Shown: one piece after another, positions 1-8,558 of the stretch
Layout of the letters: each line of letters starts with the position of its first letter
Position numbering within the stretch: position 1 is the stretch's first letter
NCBI RefSeq assembly: GCF_000067045.1
Contig: NC_010125.1
Coordinates: forward strand, 212,001-276,000
Length of the DNA: 64,000 nucleotides
Reading direction: 5' to 3'
Source of the DNA: Gluconacetobacter diazotrophicus PA1 5
GTDB taxonomy: Bacteria; Pseudomonadota; Alphaproteobacteria; Acetobacterales; Acetobacteraceae
Program-made: the position numbers and the translations under genes
Notes under the pieces: model-generated
The model's database searches: none
Told to the model about the DNA's origin: nothing
What the model saw: only the letters and a program-made list of their open reading frames with translations

Positions 1-1219
1 AGGGAAACGCGGTGGCCGACAGCCCGTCCAGGCCCGGCCGCGCGCCCGTGCCGCCATTGGTCGTGATGGCCAGGGCGAAGGCCTGCGTCGTATCCTGGCC
101 GTCCGGCACCCAGTTTCCGCGTACCGTGATGTTCCACAGGCAGGATGTGCCTTCGGCCGGAATCCGGTCGGGCAGGGGCGTGCGCAGGCAGCCGAACACC
201 ATGTCCGGCAGCATCTGCCCGACGATATGCCGTGCGGAGACCGGCGCCGGGTACGGCGCGTTGAGCACGCTTCCCGCCGGTGCCGTGACGCGATAGGCCG
301 CCAGTGATCCGGCATTGTTGGGCACGTCCGGCGCGATGGCGCAGGCCAGGCCGAACACCGTATAGGCCTTGGTATAGGCCAGCGGTACGTTGATTCCGCG
401 TGGCACGACGGGGTCCGACCCGTCATAATCGACCTGCACGCCATCGGCATCGATCGTCAGGCTCGCCCGCAGCGTCAGCGGCGCATCGTAGCCGTCTATC
501 GTCATGTCGTACGACCATGTGCCGCGTGGCAGGGCGGCGATTTTTTCCACGACGGCATCGTACGATCGCTCGATGATGAAATCGGCCAGCGGTTCCAGCG
601 TATCGATGGCGAATTCGTCCATCATCGCGCGCAGCGCGCGCACGCCGACGTCGTTGCAGGCCGCCAGGGAATAGGTATCGCCCTCGGTGTCGACCGGCAG
701 GCGGGTGTTGGTGCGGATCATCGCCATCAGGGTCTCGTTCACCCGGCCCTGGTCGATCAGCTTGAGCATGGGGATCGACAGCCCCTCCATCAGCACGTCC
801 GTCCCTTCCGGGCCGCAGCCCAGGCCGCCGATATCCATCAGGTGGCTGGTGCAGGAGAACAGCCCCACAAGCTTTCCCCTGTGGAAGGCCGGGGTCGTGA
901 CGACGAAATCGTTCAGGTGCCCCGTGCCCATCCACGGGTCGTTGGTGATGTAGGCATCGCCGTCCTTCATGGTCTCGATGGGGAAGTGGCGCAGGAAATG
1001 GCCCACGGATTCCGCCATCGAATTGACGTGGCCGGGGGTGCCGGTCACGGCCTGCGCGATCATGCGGCCCCGCAGGTCGAAGATTCCCGCCGAAATATCC
1101 TCGCATTCGCGCACGATCGGGCTGAAGGCCGTGCGAATCAGGACCTGAGCCTGCTCGCCGACGACGGCGATCAGGCGGTTCCACATGATCTGGAGATCGA
1201 TCTGGTTCCGCGCGTTCAT
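1..1219 (-). CDS. hyuB: Hydantoinase B / 5-oxoprolinase B-type subunit (HyuB), 3' end off the left edge
   Basis: About 406 N-terminal codons are visible; the family is usually 500-600 residues, so the C-terminus lies outside the window. Translation from the ATG at 1219 begins MNARNQIDLQIMWNRLIAVV and then shows the family segments RECEDISAGIFD, GTPGHVNSM and TNDPWMGTGHLNDFV. The ATG overlaps the stop of the upstream hyuA in an ATGA quartet (1216-1219), so the two subunits are translationally coupled. HyuB-type subunits pair with HyuA in ATP-dependent opening of cyclic amides (5-oxoproline, N-methylhydantoin, some lactams) in the cytoplasm. The exact ring substrate cannot be told from sequence; the neighbouring biotin and pxp genes make a lactam, hydantoin or 5-oxoproline plausible. 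Confidence 0.9.
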   Translation of the reverse strand, partial: MNARNQIDLQIMWNRLIAVVGEQAQVLIRTAFSPIVRECEDISAGIFDLRGRMIAQAVTGTPGHVNSMAESVGHFLRHFPIETMKDGDAYITNDPWMGTGHLNDFVVTTPAFHRGKLVGLFSCTSHLMDIGGLGCGPEGTDVLMEGLSIPMLKLIDQGRVNETLMAMIRTNTRLPVDTEGDTYSLAACNDVGVRALRAMMDEFAIDTLEPLADFIIERSYDAVVEKIAALPRGTWSYDMTIDGYDAPLTLRASLTIDADGVQVDYDGSDPVVPRGINVPLAYTKAYTVFGLACAIAPDVPNNAGSLAAYRVTAPAGSVLNAPYPAPVSARHIVGQMLPDMVFGCLRTPLPDRIPAEGTSCLWNITVRGNWVPDGQDTTQAFALAITTNGGTGARPGLDGLSATAFP

Positions 1220-3309
1220 TGGGCCGTTTCCTTCATGTCCATGACGATATTGCCGCTGCCGTCGATAAAGGCGTCGAAGCGGGCCGAAACGTAGGTGGTG
1301 GTCTCGCGCTCGGCGATCAGGGCCGGTCCGGGAACGATGCTGCCGGGGCGCATGTCGTCGCGGTCATGGACCGCCAGTTCTACGAACTGCCCCCTGGCCC
1401 CGTCGAACAGCCGGCGCGTCCGTTCCGGCGCCGCCCCGTGCCGTGCCGGCGTGGGGGCGAAGGGTTCGGGTTTCGCGGGCGTGGTCGAAACACAGACCGA
1501 CCAGTTCAGGATCTCGACCGGGGCGTTGGGGATGACGCGCTCGAACTGGCGGGCATATTCCGCCTCGAATGCCGCCCGCAGCGCCGGCAGGGCGTCGGGC
1601 GTCAGCGGTCCGTCCGGCAGGGACACGATGATTTCGTGTCCCTGTCCGACATAGCGCATGAAGCCGCCGCGCCGGACGGTCAGCGCCGCCGCGTCGGCTC
1701 CGTCCTGCACCATGTCCCGCGCCGTGTCCGTCATATCGTCCAGCAGGGACGTCATGGCGGCGGTGTCGAAGCCGGCATTCAGCCGCACCGGGCAGGAGCG
1801 GACGATCTCGAACGAGACCGGGGCGGCCAGGAAGCCGACGGCGGACCCCACACCGGCGTTCGACGGCACGACCAGCCGGCGGACCCCCAGTTTTTCGGCC
1901 ACGCGGGCGGCATGCAGCGGGGCCGCGCCGCCGAAGGCGATCATGGTGTGGGTACCGATGACCGCCCCACGTTCGGCGGCATGCACGCGGGCGGCGCTGG
2001 CCATGTTCTCGCACACGATTTCATAGACCGCGTGGGCCGCCATTTCCGGCGACAGGCCCAGCGTGGTGCCGACGGCCTGCTGCAACGCGATCGCCGCGCG
2101 CTCGGGCTGCAGGGTCATGCTGCCGCCGGCGAAGGCCTCCGGCTGGATCAGGCCCAGCGTCACGTCCGCGTCGGTCACGGCCGGGCGCGTGCCCCCCAGC
2201 CCGTAGCAGGCCGGCCCGGGTACGGACGATGCGCTTTCCGGCCCGACGACGACGCGCTTCATGGCGTCCAGATGGACGAGCGACCCGCCCCCCGCGCCGA
2301 TCTCGACCATTTCGATGACGGGAATGCGCAGCGGCAGGCCCGATCCTTTCATGAAACGGGCCGTGCGATCCACTTCGAACACGCGCGAGGATGCGGGCTG
2401 ACCGTGTTCGATCAGGCAGATCTTGGCCGTGGTGCCGCCCATGTCGAAGGACAGGACACGATCCTCGGCCAGGCGCCCGGCGCATTGGGCGGCGAAGATC
2501 GCGCCGCCCGCCGGACCGGATTCGACCAGGCGCACCGGAAACTGCCGCGCCGTCTCCAGCGACGTCAGTCCGCCGCCCGACGTCACCAGATACAGCGCCC
2601 CACGGAACGACTGCGCATCCAGCGCCTGTCGCAGCCGGCCCAGATAGCCGGCCATCAGCGGCTGGACATAGGCGTTGGCGACGGTGGTGGAGGTGCGCTC
2701 ATATTCACGCACTTCGGGGCAGACGGCGCTGGAAAGCGAAATCGGAATGTCCGGAAGCGCCTCGGCCAGGATCTCGCCGGCGCGGCGCTCATGGTCCGGA
2801 TTCGCGTAGGAATGCATGAAGGCGATCGCGATCGCCTCGGCCCCCGCGGCGCGCAGGCGCGGCGCCAGCGCGCGCAGCGCGTCCTCGTCCAGCGGCCTCT
2901 GGACCCGCCCCCGTGCGTCCATGCGCTCCGGCACGGTGAAGCGCGCGGTACGGGGAACCAGCGGCGCCGGCTTCCGGATCATGATGTCATACTGGTTGAA
3001 CCGGCTTTCCGTGCCGATTTCCAGGATGTCGCGAAATCCCTCGGTGCCGATCAGTACCGTCAGGGCGCCTCGCCGTTCGATAATGGCGTTGGTCGCCAGC
3101 GTCGTGCCATGGACGAAGACCGTGACGTCGGCGAAGGCCAGCCCGGCATCGCCCAGGATCAGGCCGATTCCGGTCATCACCCCTTCCTCGGGCGCATGCG
3201 GCGTCGTCAGGACCTTGCGCGTCAGGCGCCCGCGCGGGGTTTCCAGCACGATATCCGTGAACGTTCCGCCAATATCGGCGGCCAGGCGAATTTGCATCTT
3301 GGGGGACAT
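1216..3309 (-). CDS. hyuA: Hydantoinase A / 5-oxoprolinase A-type subunit (HyuA)
   Basis: A 697-residue protein, full length for the family. The N-terminal nucleotide-binding signature DIGGTFTD sits at residues 12-19, VESGPAGG at about 262-269 and DMGGTTAK at about 289-296, the three phosphate-binding segments of the acetate-kinase/Hsp70-like ATPase fold. HyuA phosphorylates the ring carbonyl so that HyuB can hydrolyse it, at the cost of ATP. The start at 3309 is supported by a GGAGG about 7 bases upstream; a second Met at residue 5 is possible. It is divergently arranged from the MarR-type gene at 3388 across 78 bases, which makes that gene a likely regulator. Confidence 0.92.
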   Translation of the reverse strand: MSPKMQIRLAADIGGTFTDIVLETPRGRLTRKVLTTPHAPEEGVMTGIGLILGDAGLAFADVTVFVHGTTLATNAIIERRGALTVLIGTEGFRDILEIGTESRFNQYDIMIRKPAPLVPRTARFTVPERMDARGRVQRPLDEDALRALAPRLRAAGAEAIAIAFMHSYANPDHERRAGEILAEALPDIPISLSSAVCPEVREYERTSTTVANAYVQPLMAGYLGRLRQALDAQSFRGALYLVTSGGGLTSLETARQFPVRLVESGPAGGAIFAAQCAGRLAEDRVLSFDMGGTTAKICLIEHGQPASSRVFEVDRTARFMKGSGLPLRIPVIEMVEIGAGGGSLVHLDAMKRVVVGPESASSVPGPACYGLGGTRPAVTDADVTLGLIQPEAFAGGSMTLQPERAAIALQQAVGTTLGLSPEMAAHAVYEIVCENMASAARVHAAERGAVIGTHTMIAFGGAAPLHAARVAEKLGVRRLVVPSNAGVGSAVGFLAAPVSFEIVRSCPVRLNAGFDTAAMTSLLDDMTDTARDMVQDGADAAALTVRRGGFMRYVGQGHEIIVSLPDGPLTPDALPALRAAFEAEYARQFERVIPNAPVEILNWSVCVSTTPAKPEPFAPTPARHGAAPERTRRLFDGARGQFVELAVHDRDDMRPGSIVPGPALIAERETTTYVSARFDAFIDGSGNIVMDMKETAQ

Positions 3310-3387
3310 GCCCTGCCTCCGGGTTCAGGTTAGGATCAGGCTGCGCCGCCACGGTCCGGCGCCGAATAGACGGGAGCGAGATGCCTC

Positions 3388-3963
3388 ATGACGAACACGA
3401 AACCCGGCCGCCGCGCGCGCGCGGAACAGCCGTCCGAAGCGTTGGCCCTGGCCATGGAACGCGCCTTTATCGTGTCGTCGTCGCATCTCGCCAGTCCTGG
3501 AAACGAAGATCTCAGCGAGTTCGAATTCGCGCTGACGGTCGTCAATCATGCGTTCCAGCGCTGGGTGGTGCGCGGCATGGCGGCGGCGAACCTGCCCGAC
3601 CTGTCCCCGCTGGACGCGCTGATCCTGCACAGCGTCAATCACCGCCATCGGCAGAAAAGCATCTCGGACCTGATGTTCACGCTCAATCTGTCCGAACGCC
3701 ATTACCTCAATTATGCGATGAAGAAGCTGGACCGGCTGGGCCTCATCACCCGCCGCCGCGACGGCAAGGAGGTTTTCGTCGGCGCGACGGAGAAGGGGCG
3801 GACGGTCTGCGAGGATTACGCCCGTATCCGCAAGGTCTGCCTGCTGGAACTCATCCCCCCGGACCGGCGGCCGGGCGGCGTGAAGATCGGCGAGGTCGCG
3901 AAGGCGCTGCGCGTGCTGACGGGATTCTACGAACAGGCGTCGCGCTCGGCCTCGTCGCTCTAG
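3388..3963 (+). CDS. MarR-type winged-helix regulator
   Basis: A 191-residue protein whose central part (about 45-150) reads as a winged helix: FEFALTVVNHAFQRWV, then a recognition-helix region near SISDLMFTLNLSERHYLNYA, then the wing GLITRRRDGKEVFVGATEKG. This resembles the dimeric MarR-like 'winged helix DNA-binding protein' group, which often sits beside catabolic genes. It is divergent from hyuA-hyuB and its stop lies 10 bases from the end of the convergent biotin-carrier operon, so it sits between two blocks of one catabolic locus. Repression of hyuAB with release by the substrate is the simple guess. Ligand unknown. Confidence 0.8.
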   Translation: MTNTKPGRRARAEQPSEALALAMERAFIVSSSHLASPGNEDLSEFEFALTVVNHAFQRWVVRGMAAANLPDLSPLDALILHSVNHRHRQKSISDLMFTLNLSERHYLNYAMKKLDRLGLITRRRDGKEVFVGATEKGRTVCEDYARIRKVCLLELIPPDRRPGGVKIGEVAKALRVLTGFYEQASRSASSL

Positions 3964-3973
3964 GACGCGGCGC

Positions 3974-4357
3974 TCAGGCATCGGTTATCTCGAAGGCCGG
4001 GGCGTGAAAGCCGATGGGCGCGCCGTCCTCGGCCAGGACGGCGCTGAGCGTCCCGGCCGCCGGCGACGGGATCGGGAGGAGGGCCGGCCCGATCTCGACA
4101 AAGCCCAGAATCGCCCCGCATGCGACCGTCGCGCCCGTTTGCGCGCCTTCGGCCCCCAGGCGGAAGATGCCCATCTCCGGGCTCAGGGCCCGCGTCACGG
4201 CGGGCGCCCCGGCGGCTGCGGGGACGACCGGCGTCTGCGTCGCCGCCTCGGCCAGCCGCAGGGTCAGCCTGGTCCCGGCGTCGCCCACCGTCAGGCTTCG
4301 GACGGCATTGCGCCGCATGGCCGCGACCAGCGCGGGCAACTGGTCCAGGATCGTCAT
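3974..4357 (-). CDS. Degenerate biotinyl/lipoyl carrier-like protein without the biotin lysine
   Basis: A 127-residue protein from the ATG at 4357, which overlaps the accC stop as ATGA (4354-4357). Its C-terminal half (about 55-125) follows the biotinyl-domain pattern: SPEMGIFRLG, a GATVACGAILGFVEI turn, then PIPSPAAGTLSAVLAEDGAPI. At the place where a carrier has E-A/V-M-K-M, this protein reads V-E-I-G-P-A (about 87-92), so no lysine can accept biotin. Biotin carriers need that lysine, so this copy cannot be a carrier itself. It is the last gene of the pxp/acc operon and is kept as an intact, coupled reading frame, which suggests a structural or regulatory part in the complex. Decay of a duplicate is the alternative. 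Confidence 0.65.
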   Translation of the reverse strand: MTILDQLPALVAAMRRNAVRSLTVGDAGTRLTLRLAEAATQTPVVPAAAGAPAVTRALSPEMGIFRLGAEGAQTGATVACGAILGFVEIGPALLPIPSPAAGTLSAVLAEDGAPIGFHAPAFEITDA

Positions 4358-5712
4358 GGCGTGGCCCCTTCGGCCGCCAGTGCCTCCAGATAATGGACGG
4401 AGACGCCGCCGGCGCAAAAATCTGCGGCGTCCATCAGGCGGCGATGCAGCGGGGCGGTGGTGGTGATGCCTTCGACCATCATCTCGTCCAGCGCCGCGCG
4501 CATCCGCGCCAGCGCATCGGCGCGGTCCGCGCCATGGACGATCAGCTTGGCGACCAGCGAGTCGTACTGCGGCGGTACCGTGTATCCGTCATACAGGTGC
4601 GTATCGACCCGCACGCCGGGGCCGCCCGGCGGGCGCCATGTCCGCACGAGGCCGGGGCAGGGGGCGAATGTTTCCGGATGTTCCGCGTTGATCCGGCATT
4701 CGATGGCATGGCCGCGCGTTTCGATATCGGACTGGCCGAACGACAGGGGATGTCCCATGGCGATACGCAGTTGTTCGCGCACGATATCGATGCCGGTCGT
4801 CATTTCGGTCACCGGGTGTTCCACCTGCAGGCGCGTGTTCATCTCGATGAAGGAAAACGCGCCGTCCTCGTAGAGGAATTCGAACGTGCCGGCTCCGACA
4901 TACCCCATCCGGACGCAGGCGCGGGCACAGCGCTCGCCCAGGTCGGCGATACGGTCGGGCGGAATTCCGATGGCGGGCGCTTCCTCGATCAGTTTCTGGT
5001 GCCGGCGTTGTACGGAACAGTCCCGCGCGCCCAGCCAGACGGCCTGGCCCGCCCTGTCGGCCAGGACCTGGATTTCCACATGACGTGGGTGCTGCAGGAA
5101 TCGCTCGGCATAGATCGACGGGTTGCCGAAGGCGCGTCCGGCTTCCTCGCGCGCGGTTTCGATCGCCTCCCGCGCGTTTTCGGGCCGGCGCACGACGCGC
5201 ATGCCGCGCCCGCCGCCGCCGCCTGCCGCCTTGACGATCAGCGGATAGCCCACGCCGTCGCAGATCCGCACGGCCTCGGCGATATCGTCCGGCAGCGCAT
5301 CGTCCGAGCCGGGCAGGCAGGGTACGCCGCTGTCGCGCATCTGCCGCTTGGCGGCGATCTTGTCGCCCATCATGCGCATGATGGACGCGGGCGGTCCCAC
5401 CAGGACCAGGCCCGCGCGTTCCACCGCTTCGGCGAAATCGGCATTTTCCGACAGGAAGCCATAGCCGGGATGGATCGCGTCCGCCCCCGTCAATGCGGCG
5501 GCGCGCAGGATCCGCCCGGCATCCAGATAGCTCCGTGTCGCCGATGCGGGGCCGATGCAGATCCGCTGATCGACCAGGCGCAGATGCGCCAGGCCGGCAT
5601 CGGCTTCGGAATATACGCCCACGCTGCGCAGCCCCAGCAGGCGGCAGGCGCGGGCAATGCGCAGGGCGATTTCGCCGCGATTGGCGATCAGGACGGTGCG
5701 GACGTCACGCAT
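4354..5712 (-). CDS. accC: Biotin carboxylase (AccC family)
   Basis: A 452-residue protein, the usual size for a free-standing biotin carboxylase. It starts RTVLIANRGEIALRIARAC, has the glycine-rich ATP-grasp loop KAAGGGGGRGM at 161-171, the RDCSVQRRHQK segment at 230-240 and EMNTRLQVEHP at 290-300 with catalytic Glu, Asn and Arg. It carboxylates biotin on a carrier using ATP and bicarbonate. The start at 5712 puts the conserved RTVLIANRGE at the N-terminus and overlaps the upstream carrier gene by 8 bases. Because it lies between pxpBCA and two carrier-like genes rather than with fatty-acid genes, it is probably a pathway-specific paralogue and not the housekeeping acetyl-CoA carboxylase subunit. 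Confidence 0.93.
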   Translation of the reverse strand: MRDVRTVLIANRGEIALRIARACRLLGLRSVGVYSEADAGLAHLRLVDQRICIGPASATRSYLDAGRILRAAALTGADAIHPGYGFLSENADFAEAVERAGLVLVGPPASIMRMMGDKIAAKRQMRDSGVPCLPGSDDALPDDIAEAVRICDGVGYPLIVKAAGGGGGRGMRVVRRPENAREAIETAREEAGRAFGNPSIYAERFLQHPRHVEIQVLADRAGQAVWLGARDCSVQRRHQKLIEEAPAIGIPPDRIADLGERCARACVRMGYVGAGTFEFLYEDGAFSFIEMNTRLQVEHPVTEMTTGIDIVREQLRIAMGHPLSFGQSDIETRGHAIECRINAEHPETFAPCPGLVRTWRPPGGPGVRVDTHLYDGYTVPPQYDSLVAKLIVHGADRADALARMRAALDEMMVEGITTTAPLHRRLMDAADFCAGGVSVHYLEALAAEGATP

Positions 5713-6151
5713 CCCGGCGCTCCACGGTGAACAGTTCGGTTCCCGGCTCCACCGCCTGGCCGTTTTCACACAGGATCGCGACGATCGTGCAGGGGAATTC
5801 GGCCTCGACCCGCGTCAGGGTCTTCATCACCTCCAGGATATAGAGGGGCTGTCCCTGCGCGACGACCGAGCCTGCGGTGACGAAGGGGGCGCCCCCCGGC
5901 GTGGGCGAGGCGTAGAACTGGCCATGCATCGTCGCCGTGATCGTGCAGGATGTGGGGGCCGGGGCGGGCAGGGGGGACGGCGGCACGTCCGGCGTCGCGG
6001 CAGGCACTGTCCCCGGTGCCGGGGACGCCGGGGGGGACGTGTCCCGGACCAGGCGGACATGCTCGTCGCCATGGGTGTATTCCAGCTCGGCAATGCCGAG
6101 TGCGTGCATCCGGTCCATGAGGATCGTGATGCGCTCCAGATCGACGGTCAT
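5705..6151 (-). CDS. accB: Biotin carboxyl carrier protein
   Basis: A 148-residue carrier: an N-terminal helical segment (1-35), a Pro/Ala-rich linker (40-68) and a biotinyl domain (70-147). The biotin acceptor is Lys110 in E-V-M-K-T, a variant of the usual E-A-M-K-M; the neighbouring segment RVEAEFPCTIVAILCENGQAVEPG fits the second half of the hammerhead fold. It would be biotinylated by BirA and carry carboxyl groups from AccC (next gene, 8-base overlap). Placement between pxpA and accC suggests it serves the lactam/hydantoin pathway. Confidence 0.9.
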   Translation of the reverse strand: MTVDLERITILMDRMHALGIAELEYTHGDEHVRLVRDTSPPASPAPGTVPAATPDVPPSPLPAPAPTSCTITATMHGQFYASPTPGGAPFVTAGSVVAQGQPLYILEVMKTLTRVEAEFPCTIVAILCENGQAVEPGTELFTVERRDA

Positions 6152-6160
6152 CGGGGCTTC

Positions 6161-6928
6161 TCAGGTCAGCGCGCGCAATGTGATGCCCGCCGCTTCCAGC
6201 CGGGCGCGCACGGTGCGGGCGACCGCGACGGACTCGGCATTGTCGCCATGCACGCAGATTGAATCGATCCGGGTCGGGAGCATCCGGCCCGACACGGTTT
6301 CGATGGCGCCGGCCCGCACCATGCGGACGATGCGGTCGGCCGCGAAATCCGCGTCGTGCAGCACGGCACCCGGTTCCTTGCGGGAGACCAGGTGCCCGTC
6401 CTCGGTGTACGCGCGATCGGCGAAAATCTCGGAAAAGATCGTCATGCCGCGTTCGCGGCCGATCCGTTCCAGATGGCTCAGGGCGATGGCCATCAGCGGC
6501 AGGGTGGGGTCGATGCGCCGCACGGCCTCGATCACGGCCTCGGCCACGGCGGGGTCCCGCTCGGTCAGGTTGCCCAGCGCACCATGCGTCTTCACATAGG
6601 TCATGCGATGCCCCGCATAGGCCGCCAGCGCCTGGGCGGCACCAACCTGATAGGCGACGATCCGCTCGATCTCGCCGGTTGAAAACGGCATGACGCGTCG
6701 CCCGAACCCCCACAGGTCGGGAAAGCCGGGATGGGCCCCGACGGCCACGCCCTTGTCCCGGGCGACGCGGAAGGTCGCGGCCATAACTTCCGGATCGCCG
6801 CCATGGAAGCCGCATGCCACGTTCGCGGACGTCACGACGTCCAGCATCGCCGCGTCATTGCCGATCGTGTAGTGGCCGAAGCTTTCGCCCAGGTCGGCAT
6901 TCAGGTCGATGGTCTTGCGGTCGGTCAT
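6161..6928 (-). CDS. pxpA: 5-oxoprolinase subunit A, LamB/YcsF family
   Basis: A 255-residue protein with the family hallmarks DLNADLGE at 8-15 and NVACGFHGGD at 36-45, plus VKTHGALGN and RIDSICVHGDN further on. PxpA, PxpB and PxpC together form the prokaryotic ATP-dependent 5-oxoprolinase. The start at 6928 is chosen because AGGAGA lies 8 bases upstream; an in-frame ATG at 6952 would overlap the pxpC stop as ATGA and is the alternative. It follows pxpC and is 10 bases from the biotin carrier gene, so all are one transcript. Confidence 0.92.
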   Translation of the reverse strand: MTDRKTIDLNADLGESFGHYTIGNDAAMLDVVTSANVACGFHGGDPEVMAATFRVARDKGVAVGAHPGFPDLWGFGRRVMPFSTGEIERIVAYQVGAAQALAAYAGHRMTYVKTHGALGNLTERDPAVAEAVIEAVRRIDPTLPLMAIALSHLERIGRERGMTIFSEIFADRAYTEDGHLVSRKEPGAVLHDADFAADRIVRMVRAGAIETVSGRMLPTRIDSICVHGDNAESVAVARTVRARLEAAGITLRALT

Positions 6929-6948
6929 GGGGACGGTCTCCTGTGGAA

Positions 6949-7920
6949 TCATGCCGGCATCAGCATGCGGCGCAGATCGGCGAACGCGTCCGCGCGGCGC
7001 GCCTGGTCCCGGGCCTCGGCCCGCAGCGCGGCGACGGCGTCCGTGCGCGTGGTCTCGACGAAGCGGATGCTGCCGTTCACGCGGGTCTGGGCCAGCAGGC
7101 GCAGGTCGGATTCGATGATGGTGGCGATCTTCGGATACCCGCCGCAGGTGTTGGCGTCGGCCATCTGGACGATCGGCTGTCCGGCAGGTGGCACCTGGAC
7201 CGTTCCGGGCACGATCCCGTGCGAAAACAGGTTCAGCGGCCGTTGCTGGGCCAACGGTGTGCCCTCCAGACGATAGCCCATGCGGTTGGCGCTCGGCGTC
7301 AGCCGCCAGGCGGTCTGGAAGAACGCATGCCGCGCCTCGGCGGTAAAATCGTCATATTCGGCGGCGGGCAGCACGCGCACGCGGGTGGCGTCGGCGTCGG
7401 GCATGGGGCATCGGACCGCCAGGCCGTAGCCGTGCGGCGGCACGCCGGGCGTCGCGGGTACGCCGCAGGGCAGCCGGTCGCCCTTTTGCAGCGCGCGCCC
7501 CTCCAGCCCGCCGAACCCGCCCTTCAGGTCGGTGGCACGGGCGCCCAGCACCAGGGGCACGTCGATCCCGCCCGCGATGGTCAGATAGGTGCGGCATCCC
7601 GTGGTCGGGGCGTCGCATTGCAGCGTCTGCCCGGCCCGCGCGATCATGGCCCAGTCGGGCGGCAGGTCGATACCGTCCAGCCGGACGGGACCGCGCGCGC
7701 CGGTGACGGCGAAGGCGCGATCATCCAGGAAACGAAGACGGAACGGGAAGAAGGCGATCTCGATTCCCGCCGCGTCCGGCTCGTTGCCCAGCATCATGTT
7801 GCCGCAGGCCAGGGCCAGTATGTCCATTGCCCCGCCCCGCGCGACACCCAGGGTCATGGCCCGGGGACGGCCCCGGTCCTGAATGGTGTTCAGCGCCGAA
7901 TTGGCAAGGATTTCGATCAT
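6949..7920 (-). CDS. pxpC: 5-oxoprolinase subunit C / biotin-dependent carboxyltransferase-like (KipA, AHS2 domain)
   Basis: 323 residues from the ATG at 7920, which overlaps the pxpB stop (7917-7920). The N-terminus MIEILANSALNTIQDRGRPR and the later segments GGIDVPLVLGARATDLKGGFGG and GTVQVPPAGQPIVQMADANT are typical of the AHS2/KipA family, which is homologous to the carboxyltransferase part of urea carboxylase. In E. coli and Bacillus the family works with PxpB and PxpA to open 5-oxoproline. Here the operon also carries a biotin carboxylase and carrier, so a true biotin-dependent carboxyl transfer is possible. Confidence 0.9.
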   Translation of the reverse strand: MIEILANSALNTIQDRGRPRAMTLGVARGGAMDILALACGNMMLGNEPDAAGIEIAFFPFRLRFLDDRAFAVTGARGPVRLDGIDLPPDWAMIARAGQTLQCDAPTTGCRTYLTIAGGIDVPLVLGARATDLKGGFGGLEGRALQKGDRLPCGVPATPGVPPHGYGLAVRCPMPDADATRVRVLPAAEYDDFTAEARHAFFQTAWRLTPSANRMGYRLEGTPLAQQRPLNLFSHGIVPGTVQVPPAGQPIVQMADANTCGGYPKIATIIESDLRLLAQTRVNGSIRFVETTRTDAVAALRAEARDQARRADAFADLRRMLMPA

Positions 7921-8558
7921 GCGACCCTCGTGAAGCGTACGGTGTCGCCAATGCGCAGGACGCCCGGATCCGGGCGGTGCGGGTCGAACAGCGGCAGGGT
8001 CGTCCGCCCGATGATGTGCCAGCCGGAGGGCGCGGTGCAGGGCATGACGCCCGCGTGGCCCCCGCCCACCACCACGGCCCCGCGCTCCACGCTCAGCCGG
8101 GGCGTGTCGCGACGCGGCACGGCCAGGCGCGAATCCAGCCCGGTCATGTAGGCAAAGCCCGCCATCGCCCCGATGGCGGCCACGCTGTAGCGCCCGGCCA
8201 GATGCGCGGCGATGGTCTCCTCCTCCGACAGGCCGGCATGCGCCGCCACCAGGGCCAGGTCCTCGCCGAAGGCGCCGCCATAGGTGACGGGAATTTCGAT
8301 CTCGCGCGCCGGGATCTCCTCGGCGGCGGCGGCGGCCCAGGTCCGGCGGATCAGGTCTTCGACCGCATCGGGTTCGGTGCGGAGCGCATCGAACGTGACC
8401 AGCAGGTTGTTGACCCCCGGCACCGCCTGCACGACCGACGGCTGGCCGGCCAGGGCGCGCGCCGCCGCCCAGATCCGGCGCTGCGTCGCGGCGTCGAACG
8501 GGCCTGCTGCGGCGTCCAGCAGGATGGCGCCGGTGCCGGCCATGCTCAGGCGGATCAT
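7917..8558 (-). CDS. pxpB: 5-oxoprolinase subunit B (KipI, AHS1 domain)
   Basis: 213 residues from the ATG at 8558, overlapping the MFS stop as ATGA (8555-8558). It contains the AHS1 pattern: VQAVPGVNNLLVTFD near residue 50, IPVTYGGAFGEDLALVAAHAG around 105-125, and the C-terminal HIIGRTTLPLFDP followed by the DTVRF segment. PxpB pairs with PxpC in the 5-oxoprolinase complex; in Bacillus the KipI homologue also inhibits a sporulation kinase, a role not expected here. A start further upstream would only extend into the transporter gene. Confidence 0.9.
   Translation of the reverse strand: MIRLSMAGTGAILLDAAAGPFDAATQRRIWAAARALAGQPSVVQAVPGVNNLLVTFDALRTEPDAVEDLIRRTWAAAAAEEIPAREIEIPVTYGGAFGEDLALVAAHAGLSEEETIAAHLAGRYSVAAIGAMAGFAYMTGLDSRLAVPRRDTPRLSVERGAVVVGGGHAGVMPCTAPSGWHIIGRTTLPLFDPHRPDPGVLRIGDTVRFTRVA

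Noticed and set aside
1219-3333. A 704-codon open frame on the plus strand
   Set aside because: It is exactly antisense to hyuA, has no family features and is rich in Arg/Gly/His as is typical of shadow frames in GC-rich DNA.
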